Shown here one piece after another: positions 25,829 through 36,444 of a DNA stretch of 64,000 nucleotides. Both the position numbers and the translations under genes were made by a program. Within the stretch, counting starts at the first letter, position 1. Each line of letters opens with the position of its first letter. This stretch comes from Streptomyces sp. NBC_00572 (GTDB taxonomy: Bacteria > Actinomycetota > Actinomycetes > Streptomycetales > Streptomycetaceae): contig NZ_JAPENX010000001.1 of the NCBI RefSeq assembly GCF_026341815.1, positions 5,084,001 to 5,148,000 on the forward strand, given 5' to 3'. A model generated the notes under the pieces. That model searched no databases and was not told where the DNA came from. It was given only the letters and a program-made list of their open reading frames with translations.

Positions 25829-26185
25829 TCAGGGTGACAGGCCGTGCGCGGTCGGGTGACGCGGTTCGTACAGGGGGAGTTCGGTCCCGCTCGGCAGCCG
25901 TACGGCGGCGAGCAGACCCCAGCCCTGATCGGTGATGGCGCGTGAGATCTCCGCGCCCTTGTCCTCCAGGTCCGTCAGGGTCGCGGTGAGGTCGTCGCAC
26001 ATGAGGTAGAGCTCGTGCTTCGGCTCCTCCGTCGTCGGGTGGACGGCGACCTCGGCGGGCGGCAGCTTGAAGATGAGCCAGCCGCGCCCGGCGTCCACGT
26101 GCGGGAAGCCGGCGACGTCCTTGAGGAAGGCACGGTCGGCCTCCGCGTCCCGCGTGTAGAGGATCACATGCGCGCCACTGAACAT
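25829..26185 (-). CDS. VOC-superfamily (glyoxalase-like) protein
   Basis: A 118-residue protein from ATG 26185, preceded by an AGGATCGGA stretch. It shows the paired beta-alpha-beta-beta-beta pattern of the vicinal-oxygen-chelate fold: AHVILYTRDAEADRAFLKDVAGFPHVDAGRG... then HELYLMCDDLTATLTDLEDKGAEIS and a final LPSGTELPLYEPRHP. Members include dioxygenases, glyoxalases and resistance proteins. The metal ligands are not all obvious, so an enzymatic role is unproven. Confidence 0.78.
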   Translation of the reverse strand: MFSGAHVILYTRDAEADRAFLKDVAGFPHVDAGRGWLIFKLPPAEVAVHPTTEEPKHELYLMCDDLTATLTDLEDKGAEISRAITDQGWGLLAAVRLPSGTELPLYEPRHPTAHGLSP

Positions 26186-26271
26186 GTTCCGATCCTCGAC
26201 CGCCCACACGGCCGCGGCAATTCATCCGCGGCCGTACGGGCGGGCAGGTGTACGGGGACGGGGCCGGAGGG

Positions 26272-26598
26272 TCAGTGTGCCGCGCAGCCGCACGCCCGGT
26301 GGCGGCCGCCGTGCACCGCGGCGTACATCGAGGGCCTGGGCGCGGACATCGAGCGGGCCGGACCCGCGGAGGCCGTACGGCCCGAGGCCGACTCGGCGTC
26401 GTGGACCACCCGGCCGCCGACCAGCGTGAGCCGCACCGTGGTGTCGCTGATGTCGGCCACCGGACGTTCCGTTACATCCCGGTCGAGCAGCAGGAGATCG
26501 GCGGCCCGTCCTGCCCGGATCGTCCCCGTCTCCCCGTCCATGCGCAGCTGCCGTGCCGTGCCGTAGGTGTGCATCCGCAGCGCCGAGGTGCGGCTCAG
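26272..26598 (-). pseudogene. 3' remnant of an amidohydrolase (YtcJ-like) gene
   Basis: Only the C-terminal end of an amidohydrolase survives: ALRMHTYGTARQL, then GTIRAGRAADLLLLDRDV and LTLVGGRVVHD, the conserved tail of the family. The metal-binding and catalytic parts are missing. Homology stops near 26598, where a fragment of a LacI-type gene begins on the other strand. The C-terminal extension past VVHD is degenerate. Confidence 0.72.
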
Positions 26599-26607
26599 GC
26601 CGGCGCC

Positions 26608-26969
26608 GTGACCCGGGCCTACGAGCAGTGGTGCCGGGAGCGCCGCAAGGTGCCGTCGGTGATCGCCTTCGACCCGGACGACGCGCCCGGCCACGCCTTC
26701 GACCGGGCCTTCTCCGACCGTGCTGCGACGCCGTCCACTCGGTCTACGACCCCGGCGGCCGGCAGGTCCGGGCGGCGGCGGCCCGCCACGGCCTGCGGAT
26801 ACCCGACGACCTGCTGCTCGTCTGCGCCGGCGAGGATCCGGCCTACGCCGACACCGGCCCGTCCGTGACCATGGTGACGCTGCGGCCGGAAACGATCGCG
26901 GAGACGGCCATCGCGACCCTGGTCGCCCGGCTCGACCCGCGCTGCCCAGTCCCGCGCCGGGTGGCCTGA
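26608..26969 (+). pseudogene. Frameshifted 3' remnant of a LacI-family regulator gene
   Basis: Two frames together spell the C-terminal part of a LacI-type sensor domain. RAYEQWCRERRKVPSVIAFD in the first leads to SVYDPGGRQV, GLRIPDDLLLVCAGED and MVTLRPETIAETAI in the second. The frames join near 26727 by a one-base indel. The DNA-binding domain and the first half of the sensor domain are absent, so it is dead. Confidence 0.7.
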
Positions 26970-27128
26970 TGGTTCCGGCCCGACTCCACCCGCGCGCCTC
27001 GACCCGCCCAAGGGGCGAGTGAGGGCCGTGTTCGTGGCATGGCGCGGCGGCCGGCCGGCCGGACGGTCCTCAGGAAGACGGCCGTCACAGCCATGCCGGG
27101 CATGACCGGGCGGCGGGGATGCACTAGA

Positions 27129-27150
27129 GTTATCTCGACATCGAGATAAC
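27129..27150. promoter_or_regulatory. Perfect palindrome upstream of acnA (TamR/MarR-type operator candidate)
   Basis: GTTATCTCGA and its exact complement are separated by CA. In S. coelicolor the MarR-family regulator TamR is reported to control the aconitase gene through palindromes of about this size; I infer that this is the same site. The core TATCTC-N6-GAGAT also appears before the HTH-MurA gene. Confidence 0.65.
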
Positions 27151-27191
27151 TGCTTACGGCGCACCGCGGCCGCCCACCTGGTAAGGGTTAC

Positions 27192-27210
27192 CTAACTAAG
27201 CCTTACCTTA
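27192..27210. promoter_or_regulatory. Iron-box-like (DmdR/IdeR) element upstream of acnA
   Basis: Read on the minus strand, TAAGGTAAGGCTTAGTTAG matches the DmdR consensus TTAGGTTAGGCTCACCTAA at 13 of 19 positions. Iron control of a [4Fe-4S] enzyme would make sense. The match is moderate. Confidence 0.4.
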
Positions 27211-27277
27211 GCGGATCGGCGAGGAGTCGTGGCGGCAGCATGGCGGTAATACGCGCACATTGATGAAGGAGACTGTC

Positions 27278-29995
<2,718 letters not shown>

Positions 29996-30035
29996 ACGCA
30001 GCCGCGGCTGACACCGGCGCGGATCCGGTAACGGG

Positions 30036-30071
30036 AAGGGCCCCGCTCCTCGGAAGAGGAGCGGGGCCCTT
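30036..30071 (+). terminator. Hairpin terminator after acnA
   Basis: A perfect 16-bp stem (AAGGGCCCCGCTCCTC) with a GGAA loop, followed by TCG. It lies between convergent genes. Confidence 0.88.
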
Positions 30072-30092
30072 TCGTCGTGCCTCGCGGCTGCG

Positions 30093-30140
30093 GATCAGCG
30101 GATCCGAAGATCAGCGGATCCGAAGACCAGCGGATCAGAA
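30093..30140. repeat. Three 16-bp tandem repeats across the end of the FG-GAP gene
   Basis: GATCAGCGGATCCGAA at 30093-30108 is repeated exactly at 30109-30124, then with two changes at 30125-30140. The third copy overlaps the stop codon of the minus-strand gene at 30135-30137. Confidence 0.85.
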
Positions 30141-31049
30141 GATCTCGCGGAAGCCGTTCCAGCCGGAGGTGCCGATCTTCACGCGACCGGTGTACGGGCT
30201 GGACGGGTTGCCCGTGCCCTTGTACAGCCACAGCGCGCCGGCGCTGTCGCGGGCGACCAGGTCGGCCCGGCTGTCGAAGTTCAGGTCACCCGAGGAGGCG
30301 ATGAGGTTGTAGCCGTTCCAGCCGCTGCCGATGCGGGTGCGGGTGGTGAAGGGCGACTTGTAGTTGCCGGTGCCCTTGTACAGCCACAGCACGCCGGAAC
30401 GGTCGCGGGCGACCACGTCGGCCCGGCCGTCACCGGAGACGTCGCCCTTGCCGGCGATCTGGGTGTAGGCGTTCCAGCCGCTGCCGACCCGGTAGCGCTG
30501 GGTCAGGCCGCCGTTGCCGTAGCCCAGGTAGTGCCAGAGCACACCGGAGCTGTCGCGGGCGAGCAGGTCGTCCGCCACGCCGCCGCCGGTGTTGGCGGCG
30601 GAGATGATCTTGTTGTAGGCGCCCCAGCCGCCACCGAGGTCGCGCGGAGCACCCACCTCGGCGTAGTTCAGACGGCCGTTGCGGACGGCGTAGAAGCCGT
30701 CGGAGCCGCCGTCGCCGTCCATGTCGGCCTGGCTGAAGTGCTTGTGGCTGTTCCAGCCCGTGCCGGAGTTGTCCGCGAGGCGCTGGATGGTGCCCCCGCC
30801 GACCGGCTGGTAGCCCCAGATGGTGCCCGCGCTGTTGACGCCGTAGAGGAAGTTCCGCGGCGTCGCGGCGGCGGTGGAGGCGGCCGAGAAGGCGCTCGCG
30901 TTCGAGGCCTTCTGCTCGGCGCCGAAGGAGGCGCTGGGCGCGTCCGCCGCGACCGCGGCGGTGGTGGTGCTCACGAGGGCGGCGGTTATCGCCGCGACCG
31001 TCACGCGGGACAGGACGCGCGAGCGGTTCAGGCCAGAAGAGTTGGCCAC
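30135..31049 (-). CDS. Secreted FG-GAP/VCBS-type beta-propeller repeat protein
   Basis: 304 residues from GTG 31049, with GGAG 6 nt upstream. A signal peptide (about 1-35) ends at AVAA-DA. The mature protein has about five repeats of roughly 45 residues marked by GWN(A/G)Y, D-x-D/N-x-D metal-binding turns (DMDGDGGSD, DVSGDGRAD, DLNFDSRAD), and D(L/V)(L/V)ARDSSGVLW(L/H)Y, as in integrin-like FG-GAP propellers. Such repeats bind calcium and mediate carbohydrate or protein contacts outside the cell. No catalytic domain is attached. The 3' end is marked by short tandem repeats. Confidence 0.85.
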   Translation of the reverse strand: MANSSGLNRSRVLSRVTVAAITAALVSTTTAAVAADAPSASFGAEQKASNASAFSAASTAAATPRNFLYGVNSAGTIWGYQPVGGGTIQRLADNSGTGWNSHKHFSQADMDGDGGSDGFYAVRNGRLNYAEVGAPRDLGGGWGAYNKIISAANTGGGVADDLLARDSSGVLWHYLGYGNGGLTQRYRVGSGWNAYTQIAGKGDVSGDGRADVVARDRSGVLWLYKGTGNYKSPFTTRTRIGSGWNGYNLIASSGDLNFDSRADLVARDSAGALWLYKGTGNPSSPYTGRVKIGTSGWNGFREIF

Positions 31050-31574
31050 GTAGTACTCCAGAGTGAGAGGAAAGGGAGGTTCCACCGTTCGTCCGTACAC
31101 GAGGACGGAGACGGCCGGACCCCCATGATCCCGGATCGTCCTTACAGGAACTTCACCAGGAGGGGGGTCTGTGACACAACTGTTTCGATCCCGGCCGTAT
31201 GCCCTATTTGCACCCCTCGTATCGGGGTGTCGACGCCCTTAGCCGCGCCATGGCCCTCCAGTACGGGTAGTCCTGAGGCACTGTCAAGGGCATTGACGGA
31301 CGGATGGTTGGACGAAACGCCGCAGATCGCGCGTGCTTATCCCGGAGGTCTCAACTCGGGAAAGATGGCCGTGAAAACCTGCTTTCGATCTTGCTCAGGC
31401 GAAGGGAAGTGGACTATACCTGTCGGCGTCCAGCCAGTCGTATCCATCACACGACGGCCCGACGCCTGCACGACCCGGCTGCAAATGACCGCGGTGGCGG
31501 GGCCCTTCGCCTGTGGCGAGAGTACGGGCGACCGGTACACCGCCTGAGTCCTGAATGAAGGCGAGGACTTGAGC
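31050..31574. other. Divergent intergenic region between the FG-GAP gene and ngcE
   Basis: About 525 bp with no convincing gene. It holds a small perfect hairpin (CACCCC-TCGTATC-GGGGTG, 31211-31229), a possible -35 TTGACGG near 31293 and the DasR-like site at 31408-31423. The distance from that site to the ngcE start (about 150 bp) implies a long 5' leader or a second promoter. Confidence 0.45.
31408..31423. promoter_or_regulatory. DasR-responsive element (dre)-like site upstream of ngcE
   Basis: AGTGGACTATACCTGT matches the DasR palindrome A(G/C)TGGTCTAGACCA(G/C)T at 13 of 16 positions. DasR is the GntR-type repressor of N-acetylglucosamine and chitin genes, relieved by GlcN-6-P. The downstream operon imports GlcNAc/chitobiose, so the site fits. 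Confidence 0.55.
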
Positions 31575-33020
31575 ATGGGATCCACCTCCGCTCAGACCAA
31601 TGAGGGCCTTGGCCGTCGCGATCTGATCAAGCGTTCCGCCGCGATCGGCCTGATTTCCGTGCCGACCATGGGCTTCCTCTCCGCCTGTGCGAGCAGCAGC
31701 GGCGATGGCAACGAAAAGGTCGAGAAGGGGCAGAAGACCGACAAGAACCCGCTCGGGGTGAACGAGTCGGCCCCGCTCGATTTCGTTCTCTTCGACGGCG
31801 GATTCGGACAGCAGTACGCCAAGGACGCGATCAAGGTCTACGAGACGAGTTACCCCAAGGCCAAGGTCAAGTTCACGCCCACCCAGAAGATCACCACCGA
31901 GCTCCAGCCGCGCTTCAACGGTGGCAACCCGCCGGACCTCATCGACAACTCCGGTGCCGAGCAGATGGACATGGGCGTCCTCGTCGGGCAGAAGCAGCTG
32001 GCCGACCTCACCGCCCTCCTGGACTCGGCCTCCGTCGACGACCCGAGCAAGAAGGTCCGCGACACCCTGCGCCCCGGCATCGTCGAGATGGGCCAGTTCG
32101 ACGGCGACCCGGTCTGGGTCCTCTACTACGCCTACACCGTCTACGGCGTCTGGTACTCGCAGAAGCTGCTCGACTCGCTCGACGCGAAGTACCCCGAGAC
32201 CTGGGACGAGATGCTGGCCGTCTGCGAGAAGGCCAAGAAGAAGGGCATCGCGGGCTGGACGTACGCGGGCAAGCACCCGTACTACCTCCCCTTCTCGCTC
32301 TACCCGATGATCGGCAAGGTCGGCGGCCGCGAGGTCCTGGACGCCATCGACAACCTGGAGCCCAAGGCCTGGGAGCACCCCGCGGTCAAGGCCTGTTTCG
32401 AGGCCTACTACGAGCTCGTCCAGAAGGGCTACATCCTCAAGGGCACCCCCGGCCTCGACCACATCCAGTCGCAGACCGCCTGGACCGAGGGCAAGGCGCT
32501 GTTCATCCCGAACGGCTCCTGGGTCGAGAACGAGGCGGCGAAGACCATGCCGGCCGACTTCAACCTGGCCGTCTCCGCCCCGAGCGGCATCGACGCCTCC
32601 GACAAGATGCCCTTCGGCACGATGTGGGCGTCCGGCGGCGAGCCGTTCATCGTCCCGGCCAAGGCGGCGAACCCCGAGGGCGGCATGGAGCAGCTGCGCA
32701 TCATGCTCAGCGAGGCCTCGTCCAAGAACTTCACGCAGTCCGTGAAGTCCCTCTCCGCGTACAACGGCGGCACCAGCGGCATCGAGCTGACGCCGGGCCT
32801 CAAGTCCGGTGTCGCGGCTCTGGAGAAGGCCGGCCAGAACGTCGTCAACCCGCGCCTCCAGGACTGGTACGTCGCCCTCCAGAAGGAGAAGATCGGCGTG
32901 GCGGGCATCGGCGAGATGATGGCCGGCCGTGCGACCCCGGCCGAGACGATCAAGAAGATCCAGAAGTACGCCGACGAAGCGGCCAAGGACTCCTCGATCA
33001 AGCACTACAAGCACCAGTGA
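31575..33020 (+). CDS. ngcE: N-acetylglucosamine/chitobiose ABC transporter substrate-binding lipoprotein
   Basis: A 481-residue extracytoplasmic solute-binding protein (family 1). The signal carries a twin-arginine motif (RRDLIK) and a lipobox (LSAC), so it is probably a Tat-exported lipoprotein. Resemblance to NgcE of S. olivaceoviridis, and the following NgcF/NgcG-like permeases and ROK regulator, support the name. GAGGA sits 7 nt before ATG 31575. No ATPase gene is in the operon; such Streptomyces sugar importers share the multi-operon ATPase MsiK, encoded elsewhere. Confidence 0.9.
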   Translation: MGSTSAQTNEGLGRRDLIKRSAAIGLISVPTMGFLSACASSSGDGNEKVEKGQKTDKNPLGVNESAPLDFVLFDGGFGQQYAKDAIKVYETSYPKAKVKFTPTQKITTELQPRFNGGNPPDLIDNSGAEQMDMGVLVGQKQLADLTALLDSASVDDPSKKVRDTLRPGIVEMGQFDGDPVWVLYYAYTVYGVWYSQKLLDSLDAKYPETWDEMLAVCEKAKKKGIAGWTYAGKHPYYLPFSLYPMIGKVGGREVLDAIDNLEPKAWEHPAVKACFEAYYELVQKGYILKGTPGLDHIQSQTAWTEGKALFIPNGSWVENEAAKTMPADFNLAVSAPSGIDASDKMPFGTMWASGGEPFIVPAKAANPEGGMEQLRIMLSEASSKNFTQSVKSLSAYNGGTSGIELTPGLKSGVAALEKAGQNVVNPRLQDWYVALQKEKIGVAGIGEMMAGRATPAETIKKIQKYADEAAKDSSIKHYKHQ

Positions 33021-33026
33021 GCAGTG

Positions 33027-33063
33027 CCGGGGCCCCTTCCCGCCGACCGGGAGCGGGCCCCGG
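33027..33063 (+). other. Intercistronic hairpin between ngcE and ngcF
   Basis: A 9-bp GC stem (CCGGGGCCC) encloses a second stem (TCCCG/CGGGA). It probably stabilises the ngcE message or partly terminates, giving more binding protein than permease. Confidence 0.7.
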
Positions 33064-33120
33064 CCCCTTGGCGCGCGGCACCCGCGGCGCGCCTCCGCGG
33101 GAAGATCGGGGTCGGTAGGA

Positions 33121-34050
33121 ATGCAGCACGGCAAGTACCGTTTCATCGTGGGGTTCCTGGCGGCGCCCCTCGCGCTCTACGCGCTCTTCGTCATCTGGCC
33201 GTTCATCCAGTCCATCTACTACTCGCTCACGGACTGGACCGGGCTGAGCCCCGAATTCGGCTTCGTCGGATTCGACAATTACAGCAGAATGCTGGACGAC
33301 GAGATCTTCTGGAAATCGCTCCAGCACAGTCTGACCCTCGCGGTGGTGCTGCCGCTGGTGACCGTCGGACTCGCGCTGTTCTTCGCGTTCATGCTCAATG
33401 TCGGCGGTCGGCGCCGTCGCGGAGCGGCCATCGCCGGCGTGCGCGGATCAGCCTTCTACAAGATCGTGTACTTCTTCCCGCAGGTGCTGTCGATCGCCAT
33501 CGTCGCGCTGCTCTTCCAGTTCGCCTACAACCCGAATAGCGGAGCCATCAATTCCGCTCTGAAGCTCGTGGGTCTCGGCAGTATTCAGCCGGACTGGCTG
33601 GGCGATCCGGACCTCGCCCTCCTCTGCGTGATGGCGGTTCTCGTCTGGTCCACGGTCGGCTTCTTCGTCGTCCTCTTCTCGGCCGGCATGGCGTCCATTC
33701 CGAGGGACTTCTACGAGGCCGCCCTGCTCGACGGCGCCAACCGCTTCACGACCTTCTTCAAGATCACCCTGCCGCTGCTCTGGGACACCGTGCAGTCAGG
33801 CTGGATCTACATGGGCATCCTGGCGCTCGGCGCGGAGTCCTTCGCCGTCGTCCAGATCATGACCGTCGGCCCCAACGGCGGCGGGCCCGACTACTCCACC
33901 GTCGTCCTTCCGCTGTACGTGTACCAGAAGGCGTTCCGGGACGGTCAGGCCGCCTACGCAACGACCATCGGTGTCGCGCTCCTCCTCGTCACACTGGCCT
34001 TCGCGGCCATCGTGATGAAGCTGGGCCGGCGCGAGCGGCTGGAGTTCTGA
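33121..34050 (+). CDS. ngcF: Carbohydrate ABC transporter permease NgcF
   Basis: A 309-residue inner-membrane permease (MalF-like) with six hydrophobic segments. The EAA loop that contacts the ATPase is EAALLDGANRFTTFFKITLP. It lies 100 bp after ngcE, beyond a hairpin, and its stop overlaps the ngcG start by one base. It forms the channel with NgcG for N-acetylglucosamine and chitobiose. The ribosome-binding site is weak (AGGA abuts the ATG), so translation may depend on message structure. Confidence 0.9.
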   Translation: MQHGKYRFIVGFLAAPLALYALFVIWPFIQSIYYSLTDWTGLSPEFGFVGFDNYSRMLDDEIFWKSLQHSLTLAVVLPLVTVGLALFFAFMLNVGGRRRRGAAIAGVRGSAFYKIVYFFPQVLSIAIVALLFQFAYNPNSGAINSALKLVGLGSIQPDWLGDPDLALLCVMAVLVWSTVGFFVVLFSAGMASIPRDFYEAALLDGANRFTTFFKITLPLLWDTVQSGWIYMGILALGAESFAVVQIMTVGPNGGGPDYSTVVLPLYVYQKAFRDGQAAYATTIGVALLLVTLAFAAIVMKLGRRERLEF

Positions 34051-34988
34051 TGAAGACGACCGACACTGCCACCCCCGGCGTCGAGAGCTCCGGCTCCCCG
34101 GGCGGCTCGGGTCCCACGGTCATCAAGACGGTGGCGCCCGCGGCCCGCAAGGAGTCCAAGAGCGAGGGCGCGGTCCTCAACGTCTTCTCGCACGGTGTCC
34201 TGATCATCTGGGCGATCATGGTCGTCATGCCGCTGCTCTGGGCGGTCATGACCTCGTTCAAGACCGACCGGGCGATCTTCACCTCCCCGTGGTCGCTGCC
34301 CGACGGTCTGCACTTCGAGAACTGGTCGCGCGCCTGGTCCCAGGCACACATGAGCGACTACTTCCTGAACACGATCGTGGTCGTCGGCGGTTCCCTCATC
34401 GGCACGCTGCTCTTCGGCTCGATGGCGGCCTACGTGCTGGCCCGCTTCGACTTCCCCGGGAACCGCTTCATCTACTTCCTCTTCATCGGAGGGATGAGCT
34501 TCCCGATCATCCTGGCGCTCGTGCCGCTCTTCTACGTGATGCAGAACCTGGCCCTGCTCAACACCCCGCACGGTCTGATCCTCGTCTACATCGCGTACTC
34601 GCTGCCCTTCACCGTCTTCTTCCTCACGGCCTTCTTCCGCACGCTGCCGACCTCGGTGGCGGAAGCGGCCTTCGTGGACGGCGCGTCGCACACCAGGACC
34701 TTCTTCCAGGTGATGCTGCCGATGGCCAAGCCGGGCCTCATCAGCGTCGGCATCTTCAACTTCCTCGGCCAGTGGAACCAGTACCTGCTGCCCACCGTGC
34801 TCAACACCGAGCAGGACCAGAAGGTGCTCTCCCAGGGCCTGGTCCAGCTCGCCACGAGCCAGGGCTACAAGGGCGACTGGTCAGGTCTCTTCGCCGGTCT
34901 CGTGATGGCGATGCTCCCGGTGCTCGCCGCGTACATCATCTTCCAGCGGCAGGTGGTGGCCGGTCTGACCGCCGGCGCCGTGAAGTGA
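34050..34988 (+). CDS. ngcG: Carbohydrate ABC transporter permease NgcG
   Basis: A 312-residue MalG-like permease with six membrane segments after a Gly/Ser/Pro-rich N-terminal tail of about 35 residues. The EAA loop is VAEAAFVDGASHTRTFFQVM. Start and stop of ngcF share the A of TGATG, so translation is coupled. A terminator follows and closes the operon. Confidence 0.9.
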   Translation: MKTTDTATPGVESSGSPGGSGPTVIKTVAPAARKESKSEGAVLNVFSHGVLIIWAIMVVMPLLWAVMTSFKTDRAIFTSPWSLPDGLHFENWSRAWSQAHMSDYFLNTIVVVGGSLIGTLLFGSMAAYVLARFDFPGNRFIYFLFIGGMSFPIILALVPLFYVMQNLALLNTPHGLILVYIAYSLPFTVFFLTAFFRTLPTSVAEAAFVDGASHTRTFFQVMLPMAKPGLISVGIFNFLGQWNQYLLPTVLNTEQDQKVLSQGLVQLATSQGYKGDWSGLFAGLVMAMLPVLAAYIIFQRQVVAGLTAGAVK

Positions 34989-35022
34989 CCCCCGGAGCCG
35001 TCGTCGGCTCCTCCCGCAGAGC

Positions 35023-35064
35023 CCGAAGGGCCCCCGGCGCGCACCACGCGCGGGGGCCCTTCGG
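35023..35064 (+). terminator. Hairpin terminator after ngcG
   Basis: A stem of about 18 bp (CCGAAGGGCCCCCG with one bulged G, then GCGCG) and a short loop, 35 bp after the stop. Confidence 0.8.
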
Positions 35065-35148
35065 CGCTCATCCACGCCGTGTGACGCGTACCTCCGCCAC
35101 TCAAGGTCTTGACGGGGAGCAAGCCGAAAGCGTCCCCTTAGAGTTCAC

Positions 35149-36393
35149 ATGTTGGAGAAAACGGTGGGAGTGAGTGAGTCGATGGAGACTCCGGGGTCGC
35201 AGACGTCTCTGCACAGGGCCAATCTCGAACGGGTCGTCCGGGCGGTGCGCATGGCCGGCTCGCTCACCCAGGCGGAGATCGCCCGGGCGACGGGCCTGTC
35301 CGCCGCGACGGTCTCCAACATCGTCAGGGAGCTGAAGGACGGCGGCACCGTCGACGTCACGCCGACCTCCGCGGGCGGCCGCCGGGCCCGCAGCGTCTCC
35401 CTCTCCGGGGACGCCGGCATCGTGATCGGCGTGGATTTCGGCCACACCCATCTGCGGGTCGCCGTCGGCAACCTCGCCCACCAGGTGCTCGCCGAGGAGG
35501 CCGAGCCGCTCGATGTGGACGCCTCCGCCGCGGAGGGCTTCGACCGGGCGGAACAGCTGGTCAAGCGGCTGATCCGGGCCACCGGGATCGGCCCGGACAA
35601 GGTGATCGGCGTCGGGCTCGGCGTACCGGGCCCGATCGACGTCTCCTCCGGGACCCTCGGCTCGACCTCGATCCTGCCGGGCTGGAGCGGGATCAACCCC
35701 GCCGAGGAGCTCTCCGGGCGCCTCGGCGTCCCCGTGCACGTCGACAACGACGCCAACCTCGGCGCGCTCGGCGAACTGGTCTGGGGCAGCGGGCGGGGTG
35801 TCAAGGACCTGGCGTACATCAAGGTGGCGAGCGGCGTCGGCGCCGGTCTCGTCATCGACGGGCGGGTCTACCGGGGCCCGGGAGGCACCGCGGGCGAGAT
35901 CGGGCACATCACGCTCGACGAGTCGGGCCCGGTCTGCCGCTGCGGCAACCGCGGCTGCCTGGAGACCTTCACGGCCGCCCGGTACGTGCTGCCGCTGCTG
36001 CAGCCCAGCCACGGCCCCGATCTGACCATGGAGCGGGTCGTCCAGCTGGCCCGGGAGGGCGATCCCGGCTGCCGCCGGGTGATCGCCGACGTCGGGCGTC
36101 ACATCGGCAGTGGCATCGCCAACCTCTGCAACCTTCTGAACCCGAGCCGGGTGGTGCTCGGCGGCGACCTCGCGGAGGCCGGGGAGCTGGTCCTTGCGCC
36201 CATCAGGGACTCCGTGTCGCGGTACGCGATCCCCAGTGCCGCCCGGCAGCTCTCGCTGGCCCAGGGGGCCCTGGGAGGCCGCGCCGAGGTGCTCGGCGCC
36301 CTCGCTCTCGTCCTGAGTGAAATGGGCGATTCGACCCTGTTGGAGAGTGCGCTGCCTGCAGCTGCTCCGGTCTCCCGGCTTGCCTTCACTTAG
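35149..36393 (+). CDS. rok7B7: ROK-family regulator Rok7B7
   Basis: 414 residues from ATG 35149; GTG 35170, after GGTGGGAG, would start at SESMETPG and may be the true start. An N-terminal winged helix (LTQAEIARATGLSAATVSNIV) precedes a ROK sugar-kinase domain: phosphate loop DFGHTHLRVAVGN, GLGVPGP, VDNDANLGALGE with the catalytic-type Asp, and the zinc motif CRCGNRGCLE. Rok7B7 in Streptomyces controls xylose uptake, carbon control and antibiotic production. Its position between ngcEFG and xylFGH is the same as in S. coelicolor, and a matching binding site precedes xylF. Confidence 0.92.
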   Translation: MLEKTVGVSESMETPGSQTSLHRANLERVVRAVRMAGSLTQAEIARATGLSAATVSNIVRELKDGGTVDVTPTSAGGRRARSVSLSGDAGIVIGVDFGHTHLRVAVGNLAHQVLAEEAEPLDVDASAAEGFDRAEQLVKRLIRATGIGPDKVIGVGLGVPGPIDVSSGTLGSTSILPGWSGINPAEELSGRLGVPVHVDNDANLGALGELVWGSGRGVKDLAYIKVASGVGAGLVIDGRVYRGPGGTAGEIGHITLDESGPVCRCGNRGCLETFTAARYVLPLLQPSHGPDLTMERVVQLAREGDPGCRRVIADVGRHIGSGIANLCNLLNPSRVVLGGDLAEAGELVLAPIRDSVSRYAIPSAARQLSLAQGALGGRAEVLGALALVLSEMGDSTLLESALPAAAPVSRLAFT

Positions 36394-36418
36394 ATAACGA
36401 ACACCACCGTTGTCATCT

Positions 36419-36441
36419 CGTTAAGAATTTACTTCTTGACG
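36419..36441. promoter_or_regulatory. Rok7B7-type operator upstream of xylF
   Basis: CGTTAAGAA-TTTAC-TTCTTGACG is an inverted repeat (8 of 9 pairs). The stretch TTTACTTCTTGAC (36428-36440) fits every position of the Rok7B7 motif TTKAMKHSTTSAV as I recall it from the S. avermitilis work. It lies about 75 bp before the xylF start and overlaps a TTGACG -35-like element. Confidence 0.6.
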
Positions 36442-36444
36442 GCA

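Larger units (their letters stand above)
26970..27277. other. Aconitase upstream region
   Basis: About 300 bp without a gene, between the LacI remnant and acnA. The left half has no signal I can name. The right half holds the 22-bp palindrome, the iron-box-like element and the GAAGGAGA ribosome-binding site. Confidence 0.5.

Noticed and set aside
31304..31558. 84-codon frame upstream of ngcE as a small gene
   Set aside because: Arg/Leu-rich, no ribosome-binding site, codon use not Streptomyces-like, and it overlaps the DasR-like site.
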